The translations under genes and the position numbers were made by a program. A model generated the notes under the pieces. That model ran no database searches. It had not been told where the DNA came from and saw only the letters and a list, made by a program, of their open reading frames with translations. A DNA stretch of 64,000 bases from DATBJG01 sp963790545 (GTDB lineage Bacteria > Acidobacteriota > Vicinamibacteria > Vicinamibacterales > JAMQPK01), in contig CAWBPA010000020.1 of NCBI GenBank assembly GCA_963790545.1, positions 1-64,000 on the forward strand. The letters run 5' to 3'. This document shows positions 35,244-44,541 of the stretch, in pieces; the first letter of the stretch is position 1; every line of letters starts with the position of its first letter.

Positions 35244-36645
35244 TTAGGTGCTGGAAACCACGCGAACGGCCCGACCGGTCAGCCAGGCCCTGGCTTCTTC
35301 CAGCGCCGCGGCCACTCGGTCCGGGTGTGTCGACTGGGGCGTCCGGCGCGCCCTGACCGACGCCTGAGGGGTCACAATCTGCCGGATGTTTTCGTCGAAC
35401 AGTTCGCTGAAGCCACGCCATTCTGACAGCGTGAGGGAGGAAAAGTCACGGCCTTCCGTGACGAGTTGCCGCACCATCGCTCCAACGACCTCATGAGCCG
35501 TCCGGAACGGCATCCCCCGCATCGTCAGGAAGTCGGCAACGTCGGTCGCGAGCAGCAGCCCCGCAGCGGCCCGTGCACACGCTTCCCGGTCCAGCTTCAG
35601 CGGTCCCATGACGGCGGTCGTCGCTCCAAGCGCGTTGGCGAGCGTGGCCTCTGCGTCGAACGTGGCTTCCTTGTCTTCCTGCAGATCTTTGTCGTACCCG
35701 CTGGGAATTCCCTTCAGCGTCGCCAGCCAGCCCGTGAGATGACCGATCATTCGGCCGGTCTTGCCCCTCACGAGCTCGAGGGGATCCGGATTCTTCTTCT
35801 GCGGCATCATGCTGCTGCCGGTGCTCGACGCGTCCGCGATGGTGAAAAAGCCGAACTCCTCGCTACTGAACACGATGAAATCCTCGGCCAGCCGGCTGAG
35901 ATGGACCATTGCCAGCGCACACGCATGCAGAAACGTCGACACGAAGTCGCGATCGGACGAGGCATCGAGGCTGTTGGACACGACGTGGGTAAAGCCCAGC
36001 CTGCGTGCCAGCCGTGCGGTGTCGATGGGATATCCGGTTCCGGCGACGGCGCCCGATCCAAGGGGCATCGCGTCGGCTTCCGCAGAGGCTGCGTCCAGAC
36101 GGGCATGATCGCGCCGCAACGCCGCCACGTGAGCGAGGAAAAAATGGGCAACGAGCACCGGCATGGCTCGGCGGAGGTGCGTGTACCGAGGGCATCACCG
36201 CGTCGCCGGAGCGCTCGGCGGCGTCGAGCAAGGCGCTGATCAAGTCTTCGAGTGCCCGCTGAAGGATTGGGATGCGACGGCGAAGGTACAGCCGCAGGTC
36301 GAGCGAGACCTGCTCGTTTCTGGAGCGTCCTGTATGCAGGCGCTTGCCAACCTCGCCCACCAACGCCACCAGTTGGCGTTCGACGAAGGCGTGCACGTCC
36401 TCGTCGGGACCTGACACGTAGGAGGGATCGCTCCGGCCCCGATCGCGGATCGCGGTGAGACCGGACGACAGCGTGCGGCCCTCTTCCTCGCTCAGGACGC
36501 CTGCGCAGGACAGCGCGTCGACCCACGCCAGGCTGCCCGTTACGTCGTCTTCGAACAGCTGACGATCGAACGGGAACGACACGCCGAACTGAAACGCGGC
36601 CGGATCGGGTTCCCCTTCGAACCGGCCGGACCACAGGTTCGTCAT
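35244..36645 (-). CDS. argH: Argininosuccinate lyase ArgH (frameshifted)
   Basis: About 466 residues of the fumarase/aspartase superfamily, which splits argininosuccinate to arginine and fumarate. NLWSGRFEGEPDP at the start, GKRLHTGRSRNEQVSLDLRLYLR, and the signature GSSMMPQKKNPDPLELVRGK with the mobile catalytic serine are present. The ATG at 36645 starts MTNLWSGRF. The frame changes near 36150, where removing one G restores PSYTHLRRAMPVLVAHFFL. The upstream argG frame runs into this gene with no stop, which I read as an indel near the argG end. The C-terminal residues after LTLSEWRGFSELFDE are normal. Confidence 0.93.
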
Positions 36646-36650
36646 GGCAC

Positions 36651-37908
36651 TCAGCCCTCGACCTTGCTGGGCGGCTCTCGGGGCGAGCGGGGAACGCTTG
36701 TCTTCGGATTCCATCGCACGCCCCTTGCGCGCGGCAATTTCGACCGGCAGGCCCCAAATCTTGATGAAGCCTTCGGCAGCCGTATGGTCGAAGAGATCGC
36801 CCGCCTCGTAGGTGGCCAGGCCCTGATGGTACAGAGAGAAGGGCGACTTTCGACCGACCACGCGGCAATCCCCTTTGAACAACTTGAGGCGGACGGTTCC
36901 AACGACTCGCTGCTGAACGTTCCGCACGAACGCGTCAATGGCCTCTCGCGTCTGGGTAAACCACAGTCCGTTGTAGACCAGGTCCGCGTAGACCTGTGAA
37001 AGCTGCCGTTTGAGGCGCTGGAGGTCCCGGGGAATCACCATGTTCTCGAGCTCGCGGTGCGCCGAGTGAAGGACGACGGCGGCCGGGGCTTCGTAGATTT
37101 CCCTCGACTTGATGCCGACGAGCCGGTTTTCGAGCATATCAATGCGGCCGACACCGTGAGCACCCGCAATGGTTTCGAGGCTTCCAATGAGCTCGGCAAA
37201 GGGCATGGCCACGCCGTTGACGTGGGTCGGAACTCCTCGGACGAACTCGATTTCGACGTACGCGGGAACATCCGGCGCGTCTGCCGGCGATTTTGTCAGC
37301 GCATAGATCTCCTCGGGAGGTTCCGCCCAGGGATCTTCCAGCACGCCGCATTCAATCGAACGGCCCCACAGGTTCTCGTCGGGTGACCTGTACGGACTGG
37401 CCTTGGTCGCCGGCACCGGAATGCCGCGCTGGCGGGCGTATTCGATTTCATCAGGCCGCGACATGTTCCACACGCGGGCCGGCGCGATGACACGGACCTT
37501 CGGGTTGAGCGCCCGAGCGGACACATCGATCCTGACTTGATCGTTGCCCTTGCCTGTGCATCCATGTGCAATGGCCGTTGCCTGCTCCATCTCGGCAATT
37601 TCGACCAGCTTCTGCGCGATGAGCGGCCGCCCCAGTGACGTCGCCATCGGATACCGATCCTCATAAATCGCACCAGCCTGGAGTGCCGGCAGGACGTAGT
37701 CGCGGGCAAACTCCTCCCGCACATCGAGCACATGGCAGCGGGATGCGCCCGTCGCAATCGCGCGCTCGCGAATCTGCTCGAGCTCGCGGCCCTGCCCGAG
37801 ATCCAAGGTGACAGCAATCACCTCTGCGCCGTACCGCTCGGCCAGCCACGGAATGGCCACCGACGTGTCGAGTCCACCTGAATACGCCAAGACGATCCGT
37901 TCCTTCAT
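36651..37908 (-). CDS. argG: Argininosuccinate synthase ArgG
   Basis: About 415 residues. It joins citrulline and aspartate with ATP. PP-loop VLAYSGGLDTSVAIPWL is at residues 6-22, CTGKGNDQVRIDV and APARVWNMSRPDEIEYA are in the middle, and HSAHRELENMVIPRDLQ and SPFSLYHQGLATYEAGDLFDH are near the end. The ATG at 37908 lies 7 bases after argR, so argR-argG-argH appear to be one transcript. In the given sequence the reading frame passes directly into argH. A one-base shift after AARKGR would end it at a TGA near 36651, which gives the usual length. The fused reading is therefore doubtful. Confidence 0.94.
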
Positions 37909-37915
37909 CGCTCCT

Positions 37916-38368
37916 TCACTCCTTCGTTCCGTTTCTCAGTGCCCGTTCGAGGGCCCGTGCCCGCTTCCCGTCACGCGAAATCACGAGGATCGTGTCATCC
38001 CCCGCGAGCGTCCCGACCACGTCTGGGAGCTGTGCGCGGTCGATGACCTGTGCCAGTGCGTTGGCCTGCCCCGGACCGGTCCGCACGACCACGAGCTGCT
38101 GGACGCGATCGACGAGGCTCGCATACTCGGCCATCGCCCGCTGCAGCGCCACTTCCGCGCTCGGCGGCGCCACCGCTCCTGCCTGCTGCCGCTGATAGGC
38201 ACTGTCGGCGGCGCGCTTGACGAGGCCCAGATCTCGGATATCCCGTGACAACGTGGCCTGTGTCACGTCGAAGCCCTGCACGCGCAGACGGCGGCGCAGC
38301 TGCTCCTGACTGTGAATCGCCTTACGGCCGACCAGATCCAGAATCGCGGCCTGTCGTTGTCGCTTCAT
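37916..38368 (-). CDS. argR: Arginine repressor ArgR
   Basis: A 150-residue hexameric regulator. The N-terminal winged helix has AILDLVGRKAIHSQEQL and VTQATLSRDIRDLGLVK (recognition helix with the SR-D motif). The C-terminal arginine-binding and hexamer domain has TGPGQANALAQVID and GTLAGDDTILVISRD, where the aspartates contact arginine. It is the first gene of the argR-G-H run and divergent from argC. Two ARG-box-like palindromes lie in the shared region, so both operons and its own gene should be repressed by arginine. The gene is intact. Confidence 0.94.
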   Translation of the reverse strand: MKRQRQAAILDLVGRKAIHSQEQLRRRLRVQGFDVTQATLSRDIRDLGLVKRAADSAYQRQQAGAVAPPSAEVALQRAMAEYASLVDRVQQLVVVRTGPGQANALAQVIDRAQLPDVVGTLAGDDTILVISRDGKRARALERALRNGTKE

Positions 38369-38383
38369 ACTTATTCACCGTAA

Positions 38384-38472
38384 CGTATCATCATACATAG
38401 CTGGCTGCAAAAAGATCCAGCCCCGCGTGAAAATTTTCTTGATTCACGGGACGTGCTGTGTATAAATATTCT
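38384..38472. promoter_or_regulatory. argR/argC divergent control region with ARG boxes
   Basis: Two matches to the ArgR site TGNAT-N4-ATNCA are seen: TGTAT-GATG-ATACG (38384-38397, minus strand) close to argR, and TGTAT-AAAT-ATTCT (38459-38472) close to argC. The second overlaps the -10 box of a promoter TTGATT-N16-TATAAA (about 38439-38466) that reads toward argC. A GGAG precedes the argC ATG. Confidence 0.6.
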
Positions 38473-38489
38473 CTTTTCCGATAGGAGCG

Positions 38490-39549
38490 ATGGCGTTGAC
38501 AGAGCGGGCGTTCTCCAAAGTCGGCACCTCAGACCGGTCGGCGGTCCTGGCGACATCCGGACCGGTGCGCGTCGGCGTGGCCGGCGCGACCGGGTTTGCC
38601 GGTCAGGAGCTCGTCCGCCTCATGGCGCGTCATCCGCACGCGCGGATCACGGCGGCCATGGCATCGAGCGCGTCGAGCCCGGCGCGGACGCTGCCTGCCC
38701 TCGACCGGATCTGGGAGGGGACGATCGTACCCTTCGATCTGGCTGCGCTGGCCGACGCGACCGACGTCGTCTTTCTCTCGCTACCCGAGGATGCCGCGGC
38801 AGACGTCGCGCCGGCGCTCATCGATCGAGGCGTGCGCGTTATCGATCTGTCGGGCGCGTTTCGCCTGCGTGACGAGGCCGCGCAGACTGCGCTGCACCCC
38901 AAGACGAAGCCGGCCAGCGTGGTTCCGGTCTACGGGCTGACGGAGCGCAATCGGACGGCCATTCAGGACGCACGGTTCGTCACGTGCCCTGGGTGCTATC
39001 CCACCGCGGCGTTGCTGGCACTCGCGCCGCTCGCCGATGCGAGGCTGCTCGCGGGTGAGGTCGTCATCGATGCCAAGTCCGGGATCTCGGGCGCGGGCAA
39101 GACTCCGAGTGAGCGGACACATTCTCCGAATGCCATGGCAGCGTCGCCGCATACGGACTGCTGGGCCACCGGCACACACCCGGAAATCGAGCAGGAGCTG
39201 GACGGCCGGGCGGTGACGTTCGTGCCACATCTCGTCCTCTTCATCGCGGCATCCTGGAAACCATCTACGCCGAGTCACGCCGGGCACGACGACGAGCCAG
39301 CTGAACGATGTAATGCAGGCGGCGTGGGCCTCTGCACCGTTCGTGCGGCTGCGCGGCGAGACGCTGCCGGAAATCAAACACGTGGCGTACTCGAATTTCT
39401 GCGACATCGGCTGGCGCCTCGACGAGCCGACCGGACGCCTCGTCATGGTGTCCTGTCTGGACAACCTCGTGAAGGGTGCGGCCGGCCAGGCCGTGCAGAA
39501 TTTCAACGTCATGCTTGGCTTCGACGAGCGAGCGGGGTTGCTGGCGTGA
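38490..39549 (+). CDS. argC: N-acetyl-gamma-glutamyl-phosphate reductase ArgC (frameshifted)
   Basis: About 350 residues. NADP-binding loop VGVAGATGFAGQELVRLM is at about residues 29-46, the catalytic cysteine is in VTCPGCYPTAALLAL, and VIDAKSGISGAGK and NLVKGAAGQAVQNFNVMLGF are near the end. It reduces acetylglutamyl phosphate to the semialdehyde. Frame changes between 39230 and 39310 interrupt the region after FVPHL. The Rossmann start is preceded by 26 extra residues, so a later start is possible, although the ATG at 38490 has a GGAG. First gene of the argC-B-D-A-J-F run. Confidence 0.92.
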
Positions 39550-39620
39550 GCGCGCGGGCGCGGTCGCGTCTCTCCAAGGGACGTGGCCGCCAGACCGCGA
39601 CCAGCCGGACCCGTCGTTCG

Positions 39621-40549
39621 ATGACCGCTCGAGCACCCGAGACCAAGCCGATCGTCCTCAAGCTTGGCGGTGAGCTGCTCGAGGACGATGCCGGATTCAG
39701 GCGGTTGGCAGCGCGATTGCCGGGCTTCAGGGCGGCCACCCGCTCGTCGTCGTGCACGGTGGCGGGAAGGATATTGACGCTGCCCTCGCACGCGTGGGCA
39801 TCGCCAAGAAGCAGGTCGATGGGTTGCGCATCACGGACGAGGCCACGCTCGAAGTTGTCGTGTCGGTGCTGGCCGGCCATGTGAACACCCGGCTGGTGGC
39901 AGCCGTGACCGCAGCGGGCGGAGATGGAGTCGGATTGACGGGCGCCGACAGCGCTATTGGCCTCGTGGAAAAGGCGGCCCGTCATGTGGCCACGACGGGG
40001 GATCACGTCGATCTGGGACGTGTCGGAATTCCCGCTGGCCGACAAGCGCCTCGGCTGATTGCGGATCTGTGTCGTGGCGGATACATGCCGGTGGTTGCGA
40101 GCGTTGGCATGAGTCGGAGCGGCGAGCTCTACAACGTCAACGCCGATACGTTTGCCGCCCACCTGGCGGGAATAATTGGCGCCCAGCGGCTCGTCATTGC
40201 GGGAAGCACATCGGGTGTGTTGGACGAATCGGGTCACACGATTCCGTCACTGGACCTGGAGGGCATCGAACGGCTCGTGACAGCGGGAACTGCCACGGCG
40301 GGCATGATTGCGAAGTTGTCAGCCTGTCGCGAGGCGCTCGTGCGCGGCGTTCGTGAGGTACTCATCGTGAACGGCGGCAATCTGGGGACCCTGACGCAGC
40401 TGGTGCGACAGGGCACGCGGGCCGTCGTGAGCGGTTATACGCAGGTGAGGCGCAAAGGAGCCGGGGGACGTCCGGCTAAAGCCGGACGCGACGACTCTCA
40501 GAACGGGCCTCCCGCGTGCAGCCGCGAGTCGCGCAGCGTCCGGCTTTAG
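39621..40549 (+). CDS. argB: N-acetylglutamate kinase ArgB (frameshifted)
   Basis: An amino-acid-kinase-fold enzyme of about 300 residues. PIVLKLGGELLEDD opens the fold, and VVVHGGGKDIDAALARVGI (after the first break) is the nucleotide and substrate glycine loop. NVNADTFAAHLAGIIGAQRLVI and TAGTATAGMIAKLSACREAL follow. It phosphorylates acetylglutamate, the usual control point of the cyclic arginine route. The start MTARAPETKP at 39621 is used. Frame changes lie near 39720-39750. The last 30 or so residues (GGRPAKAGRDDSQ...ESRSVRL) are simply the translation of two variable-arm palindromes, and the stop TAG lies inside the second one. Confidence 0.9.
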
Positions 40550-40556
40550 CCGGACG
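40469..40556. repeat. Paired variable-arm palindromes inside the argB 3' end
   Basis: CGTCCGGCTAAAGCCGGACG (40469-40488) and CGTCCGGCTTTAGCCGGACG (40537-40556) are inverted copies separated by 48 bases. The argB stop codon is the TAG in the centre of the second. Confidence 0.75.
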
Positions 40557-40576
40557 TTGGGGTTTATGGAGCAGTG

Positions 40577-41784
40577 ATGAAAGACACGGTGCAACAACTC
40601 GAAGCGCGCCACGTGGTTCCCACCTATCGACGAGCACCCATCGTGCTGGTCCGTGGGAAGGGCGTCTTTGCCTACGACGCTGACGGCCGTGAGTATCTCG
40701 ATCTGATCTCGGGTGTCGGCGTCGCTGCGCTGGGGCACGCCAACCCCGGTCTGGCGGCCGCGATTGCCGATCAGGCTCAGACCCTGATTCACTGCTCGAA
40801 TCTGTTCTATCACCCGCTGCAGGGACAGCTTGCCGAGCAGCTGGCGAACCTTTCGGGATTGCCACGTGCGTTCTTCTGCAACAGCGGGACCGAGGCCGTC
40901 GAGACCTGTCTCAAATTTGCGCGCCGGTATTGGCACACGCGCGGCGCCCACGAGCGGGTCGAGATCGTCGCCCTCGATGGGTCGTTCCACGGGCGGACGT
41001 ACGGCTCGTTGTCTGTCACGTCGGATCCGCATTATCGCGAACCATTCGCCCCGCTGCTCCCTGGCATCACGTTCGTGCCGACGGACGACCCGAAGGGCCT
41101 CATGAGCGCCGTCAGTTCTTCCACGGCCGCCATCATCCTGGAGCCCATTCAGGGCGAACGTGGCATTCGCCCGATTTCCAGGTCGTTTGCTCAGGCCGTG
41201 AACGAAGCGTGTGCGAAAAAGTGGCGCGTTGCTCATTGCCGACGAAGTCCAGTGCGGCCTGGGACGGACCGGAAATCCTTTCTACTTTTACACGCTCGGC
41301 CTCAAGCCGCAGCTGGTGGCCATCGGTAAAGCCCTCGGTGCGGGTGTGCCGATCGGTGCGGCACTCGTCCACGAGGACATTGCCCGGGCTATTTCGTTTG
41401 GCGATCACGGCAGCACCTACGGCGGCAACCTGCTGGCGTGCCGCGCAGGACTCTACTTTGTTGATCAGCTCGTCAAGGGTGGCCTGCTCGCCCATATCAC
41501 GCGCGTCGGCAAGCATCTGGAGGCGCGACTCCGCGCGCTGGCCGATCATCACGCATCGATTGTCGACGTGCGCGGCGTCGGCCTGATGTGGGGCATCGAG
41601 CTCAATGTGGATTCGGGTCCGGTCGTCGACGAAGCGAGAACGCGAGGCCTTCTCGTCAATCGAACGGCCGGCACTGTCGTGACGACTGTTGCCGCCGCTC
41701 GTCATTACTGAACCAGAGATCGACCGGGCGGTTGACATTCTGGACGTGGCACTCGGCCAGGTGCTGGCGGGGGTGACAACGTGA
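40577..41784 (+). CDS. argD: Acetylornithine aminotransferase ArgD (frameshifted)
   Basis: A class III PLP aminotransferase of about 400 residues. VVPTYRRAPIVLVRGKG, ISGVGVAALGHANPGL, FFCNSGTEAVETCLKFAR, SFHGRTYGSLSVT, IILEPIQGERGI, LLIADEVQCGLGRTG, the PLP lysine in LVAIGKALGAGVPIGA and STYGGNLLACRAGL are all present. It transfers the amino group from glutamate to acetylglutamate semialdehyde. Frame changes are near 41215 and 41690. The repaired tail reads LLPPLVITEPEIDRAVDIL. The stop overlaps the start of the acetyltransferase gene (GTGA). The start ATG at 40577 lies 20 bases after a palindrome. Confidence 0.93.
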
Positions 41785-42347
41785 CCGCCATGACGGAGTT
41801 GACCACCAGAAAACGCCGAAAGCCGCAGACAAAGTTCTTCTCGCAGCAGACGGTGATCCGGCCGGCACGTACCGACGAGGCGGGCCAGATTCATCGTCTC
41901 ATCGAGTCACATCTCCAGGAAGGACACCTTCTGCCTCGGGAGCTCGATGAGCTGAAACGTCATGTCGGCCACTTTCTCGTCGCCGTCAAGGGCACTCGGA
42001 TCATCGCCTGCGGGGAGTTGGCTCCGTTGAGCCATCTGCTTGCCGAGATCCGATTGCTCGTGGTCGATCGACGCCATCGCGGCTTTGGCGTCGGGCGGCG
42101 CCTGGCCGAGGAGCTGCGACAGCAGGCGCGGCGCGATCTCTTCGATCGCCTTTGTGCCTTCACGCATCAGCCGGCGTACTTTGCCCGGCTTGGGTTCTCA
42201 ATCGTGCCGCATGTCTGGCTGCCGGAGAAGATCGGCGCGGACTGCAATTCCTGCGCGCTCTTCCGTCGATGCGGGCAATTTGCCATGCTCGACGACCTCG
42301 AGCCGCTCAGGGAACATCGCGTCCAGGGTGTGATGGCCCATGCCTGA
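41781..42347 (+). CDS. argA: Short GNAT-type N-acetylglutamate synthase
   Basis: A 188-residue single-domain GNAT acetyltransferase. VIRPARTDEAGQIHRLIESH starts the fold and the acetyl-CoA loop is RRHRGFGVGRRLAEEL. The C-terminal FTHQPAYFARLGF and the cysteine-containing DCNSCALFRRCGQFAM are typical of the short NAG synthases found in arginine operons in place of the kinase-like ArgA. It makes acetylglutamate from glutamate. The GTG start at 41781 overlaps the argD stop. ArgJ downstream can also make acetylglutamate by transacetylation, so this enzyme probably primes the cycle. The gene is intact. Confidence 0.85.
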   Translation: MTAMTELTTRKRRKPQTKFFSQQTVIRPARTDEAGQIHRLIESHLQEGHLLPRELDELKRHVGHFLVAVKGTRIIACGELAPLSHLLAEIRLLVVDRRHRGFGVGRRLAEELRQQARRDLFDRLCAFTHQPAYFARLGFSIVPHVWLPEKIGADCNSCALFRRCGQFAMLDDLEPLREHRVQGVMAHA

Positions 42348-43575
42348 TTCAGCCTCCACCACCTCCGACTGGCAGATCGAGACCATCGAGGGCGCTGTGA
42401 CAGCTCCAGCAGGGTTTCTTGCGGCCGGAGTGTCATGCGGCATCAAGGCCTCGGGGCGGGACCTTGCCTTGATAGTTCCGGCCGTGACCGCCAGCGCCGC
42501 GGGCCTCTTTACGACAAATCGAGCAGTGGCAGCGCCCGTCGTGCTGAGCCGGCAGCACTTGAAGGATTCGGGTGGGCTGGCCAAAGCGATTGTCGTTAAC
42601 AGTGGTTGCGCAAACGCCTGCACCGGATCGAACGGGTTCGAGGTTGCGCGCTCAACGGCTGAGCTGGTGGCTCGCGGTGTCGGATGCACACCCGATCAGG
42701 TTCTCGTGGCTTCGACGGGCGTGATTGGCGTTTCGCTGGACCTCAAAAGATCGCCAGAGGTGTCAGCGCAGGCCTCGAAGCGCTGCGGTCAGATGGTGGC
42801 CACGACGCGGCATTGGCCATCATGACGACGGACGTGGCCCCAAAGGAGAAAGCGGTACAGCGTTCAGACGTCTCGAGGGGTGTTTCATGTCGGAGGTATC
42901 GCCAAAGGCGCCGGCATGATTGAACCGATGATGGCCACGATGCTGGCGTTTGTGACCTGCGACGCAGCCGTGCCGCCACCAATCCTGCGGAAAGCCCTTG
43001 CAGAAGTCACGGCCGACACGTTCAACGCCATTACCGTGGACGGTGAATGCTCCACGAACGATTCCGTGATTGCGCTGGCCAACGGCGCAAGCGGCGTTGA
43101 GATCGATGACGGCGGATACCCGGCACTGGTCGAGGGGCTGCGATCCGTCTGCCAGCATCTCGCAGTTGAAATTGTTCGGGGAGGAGAAGGGGCCACCAAG
43201 CTGGTCACGATCCGTGTCACCGGCGCCGGCAGCCGCGCGGACGCGCAACGGGCGGCGCGCACGATCGCGAACTCACCACTCGTCAAGACCGCCATTCATG
43301 GTGGAGATCCCAACTGGGGCCGGCTCGTTGCGGCGGCCGGCCGCGCGGGTGTGCCATTCGATCTTGAGAAAGCGACAGTGACTATTGGCTCAATCGAGCT
43401 TTTCAGGAACGGACAGCCGTTCGACGAACTCGCACCTCAGGCCGCCACATACCTTCAGGGTAAGGAGATCGCGATCATGGTTGATCTCGGGACCAGGGGA
43501 ACCCACGAAGCGACGATGTGGACCTGCGATTTCAGCGCGGAATACGTGAGAATCAACGCGGACTATCGCACATGA
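42340..43575 (+). CDS. argJ: Bifunctional ornithine acetyltransferase ArgJ (frameshifted)
   Basis: About 410 residues of the Ntn-hydrolase ArgJ family. VTAPAGFLAAGVSCGIK, FTTNRAVAAPVVLSRQHL, VVNSGCANACTGSNG and STGVIGVSLDL are in the alpha half. The self-cleavage site sits in AIMTTDVAPKE, where Thr becomes the N-terminal nucleophile of the beta half. MIEPMMATMLAFVTCDA, DGECSTNDSVIALANG and DPNWGRLVAAAGRAG follow. It recycles acetyl groups from acetylornithine to glutamate. The ATG at 42340 overlaps the argA stop by 8 bases. Three frame changes (about 42745, 42815, 42885) lie around the cleavage site and are bridged. Confidence 0.93.
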
Positions 43576-44541
43576 AAACCGCACCATCGCTGGCGAGCGT
43601 GAAGAAAAAGGACTTCCTGTCGGTGCTCGATTTTGGGCCGGCCGATCTCGAGCGCTGCATCGATCTGGCCGCGCAGCTGAAGCGGGATCGCAATCTCAAT
43701 CGACGGGCCAGTGCGCCGGGCGCGCTCTCGGGTGCGCACGTAGCGTTGCTGTTCGACAAGCCCTCTCTCCGGACGAGATCGACGTTCGAAATCGCTGTTC
43801 GCGAACTTGGCGGTGCCCCGGTCACACTGCCGCCTGATGTCGCGCTTGGAACGCGGGAACCAGTCTCGGACGTCGCGCGAAATCTGGAGCGCTGGGTGGA
43901 TGCCGCAGTCATTCGCACATCATCGCACGCGACGACGGTCGAGTTCGCGCTGGCGGCACCCCGCCTGCACGTGATCAACGCGCTCACAGACGAGGAGCAT
44001 CCGTGTCAGGCTCTCGCAGATTTCCTGACGCTACGCGAGCACTGGCGAACCTGGCAGGGCCGGACGCTGGCATTCGTCGGTGATGGCAACAATGTCGCGA
44101 CCTCGCTCGCACACGCTGCGGCCATGCTCGCAACGCCTTTTCGAATTGCCTCACCCAAGGGCTACGAGCTGCCCAGCCGTGTGCTGGCCGAATGCCGGGG
44201 GTCGCACGCCCGGGCTCGGACATCAGGCTGTTCACGGATCCTGCCGAGGCCGTCCGCGGCGCTGATGCTGTCTATACGGACGTGTGGACGTCCATGGGAC
44301 AGGAAGCCGAATCTGAGCAGCGCCGGCAGGCGTTCGCTCCCTATCAGGTCAACGGCAGACTGCTCCGACATGCCAAAGCGGGCGCGCTCTTCATGCACTG
44401 CCTGCCGCGAAGCGCGGTGAGGAAGTGACGGCCGACGTTCTGGAGTCCCCGGTCTCGGTGGTGTTCGATCAGGCCGAGAATCGGCTCCACACTCAGAAGG
44501 CATTGCTGACGATGCTGCTGGGCGGAGCCTTGCAACGATAG
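43572..44541 (+). CDS. argF: Ornithine carbamoyltransferase ArgF (frameshifted)
   Basis: About 322 residues. Carbamoyl-phosphate loop FDKPSLRTRSTFEIAVRELGG, HPCQALADFLT, the ornithine-side FVGDGNNVATSLAH, the SMG loop DVWTSMGQEAE and the catalytic MHCLP are present. DGNN and SMG indicate ornithine, not acetylornithine or putrescine, as substrate. The start ATG at 43572 overlaps the argJ stop (ATGA). Breaks near 44205 and 44408 are bridged, and the repaired C-terminus reads VVFDQAENRLHTQKALLTML. It ends at TAG 44539-44541, directly followed by the ATG of the acyl-CoA ligase gene. Confidence 0.93.
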
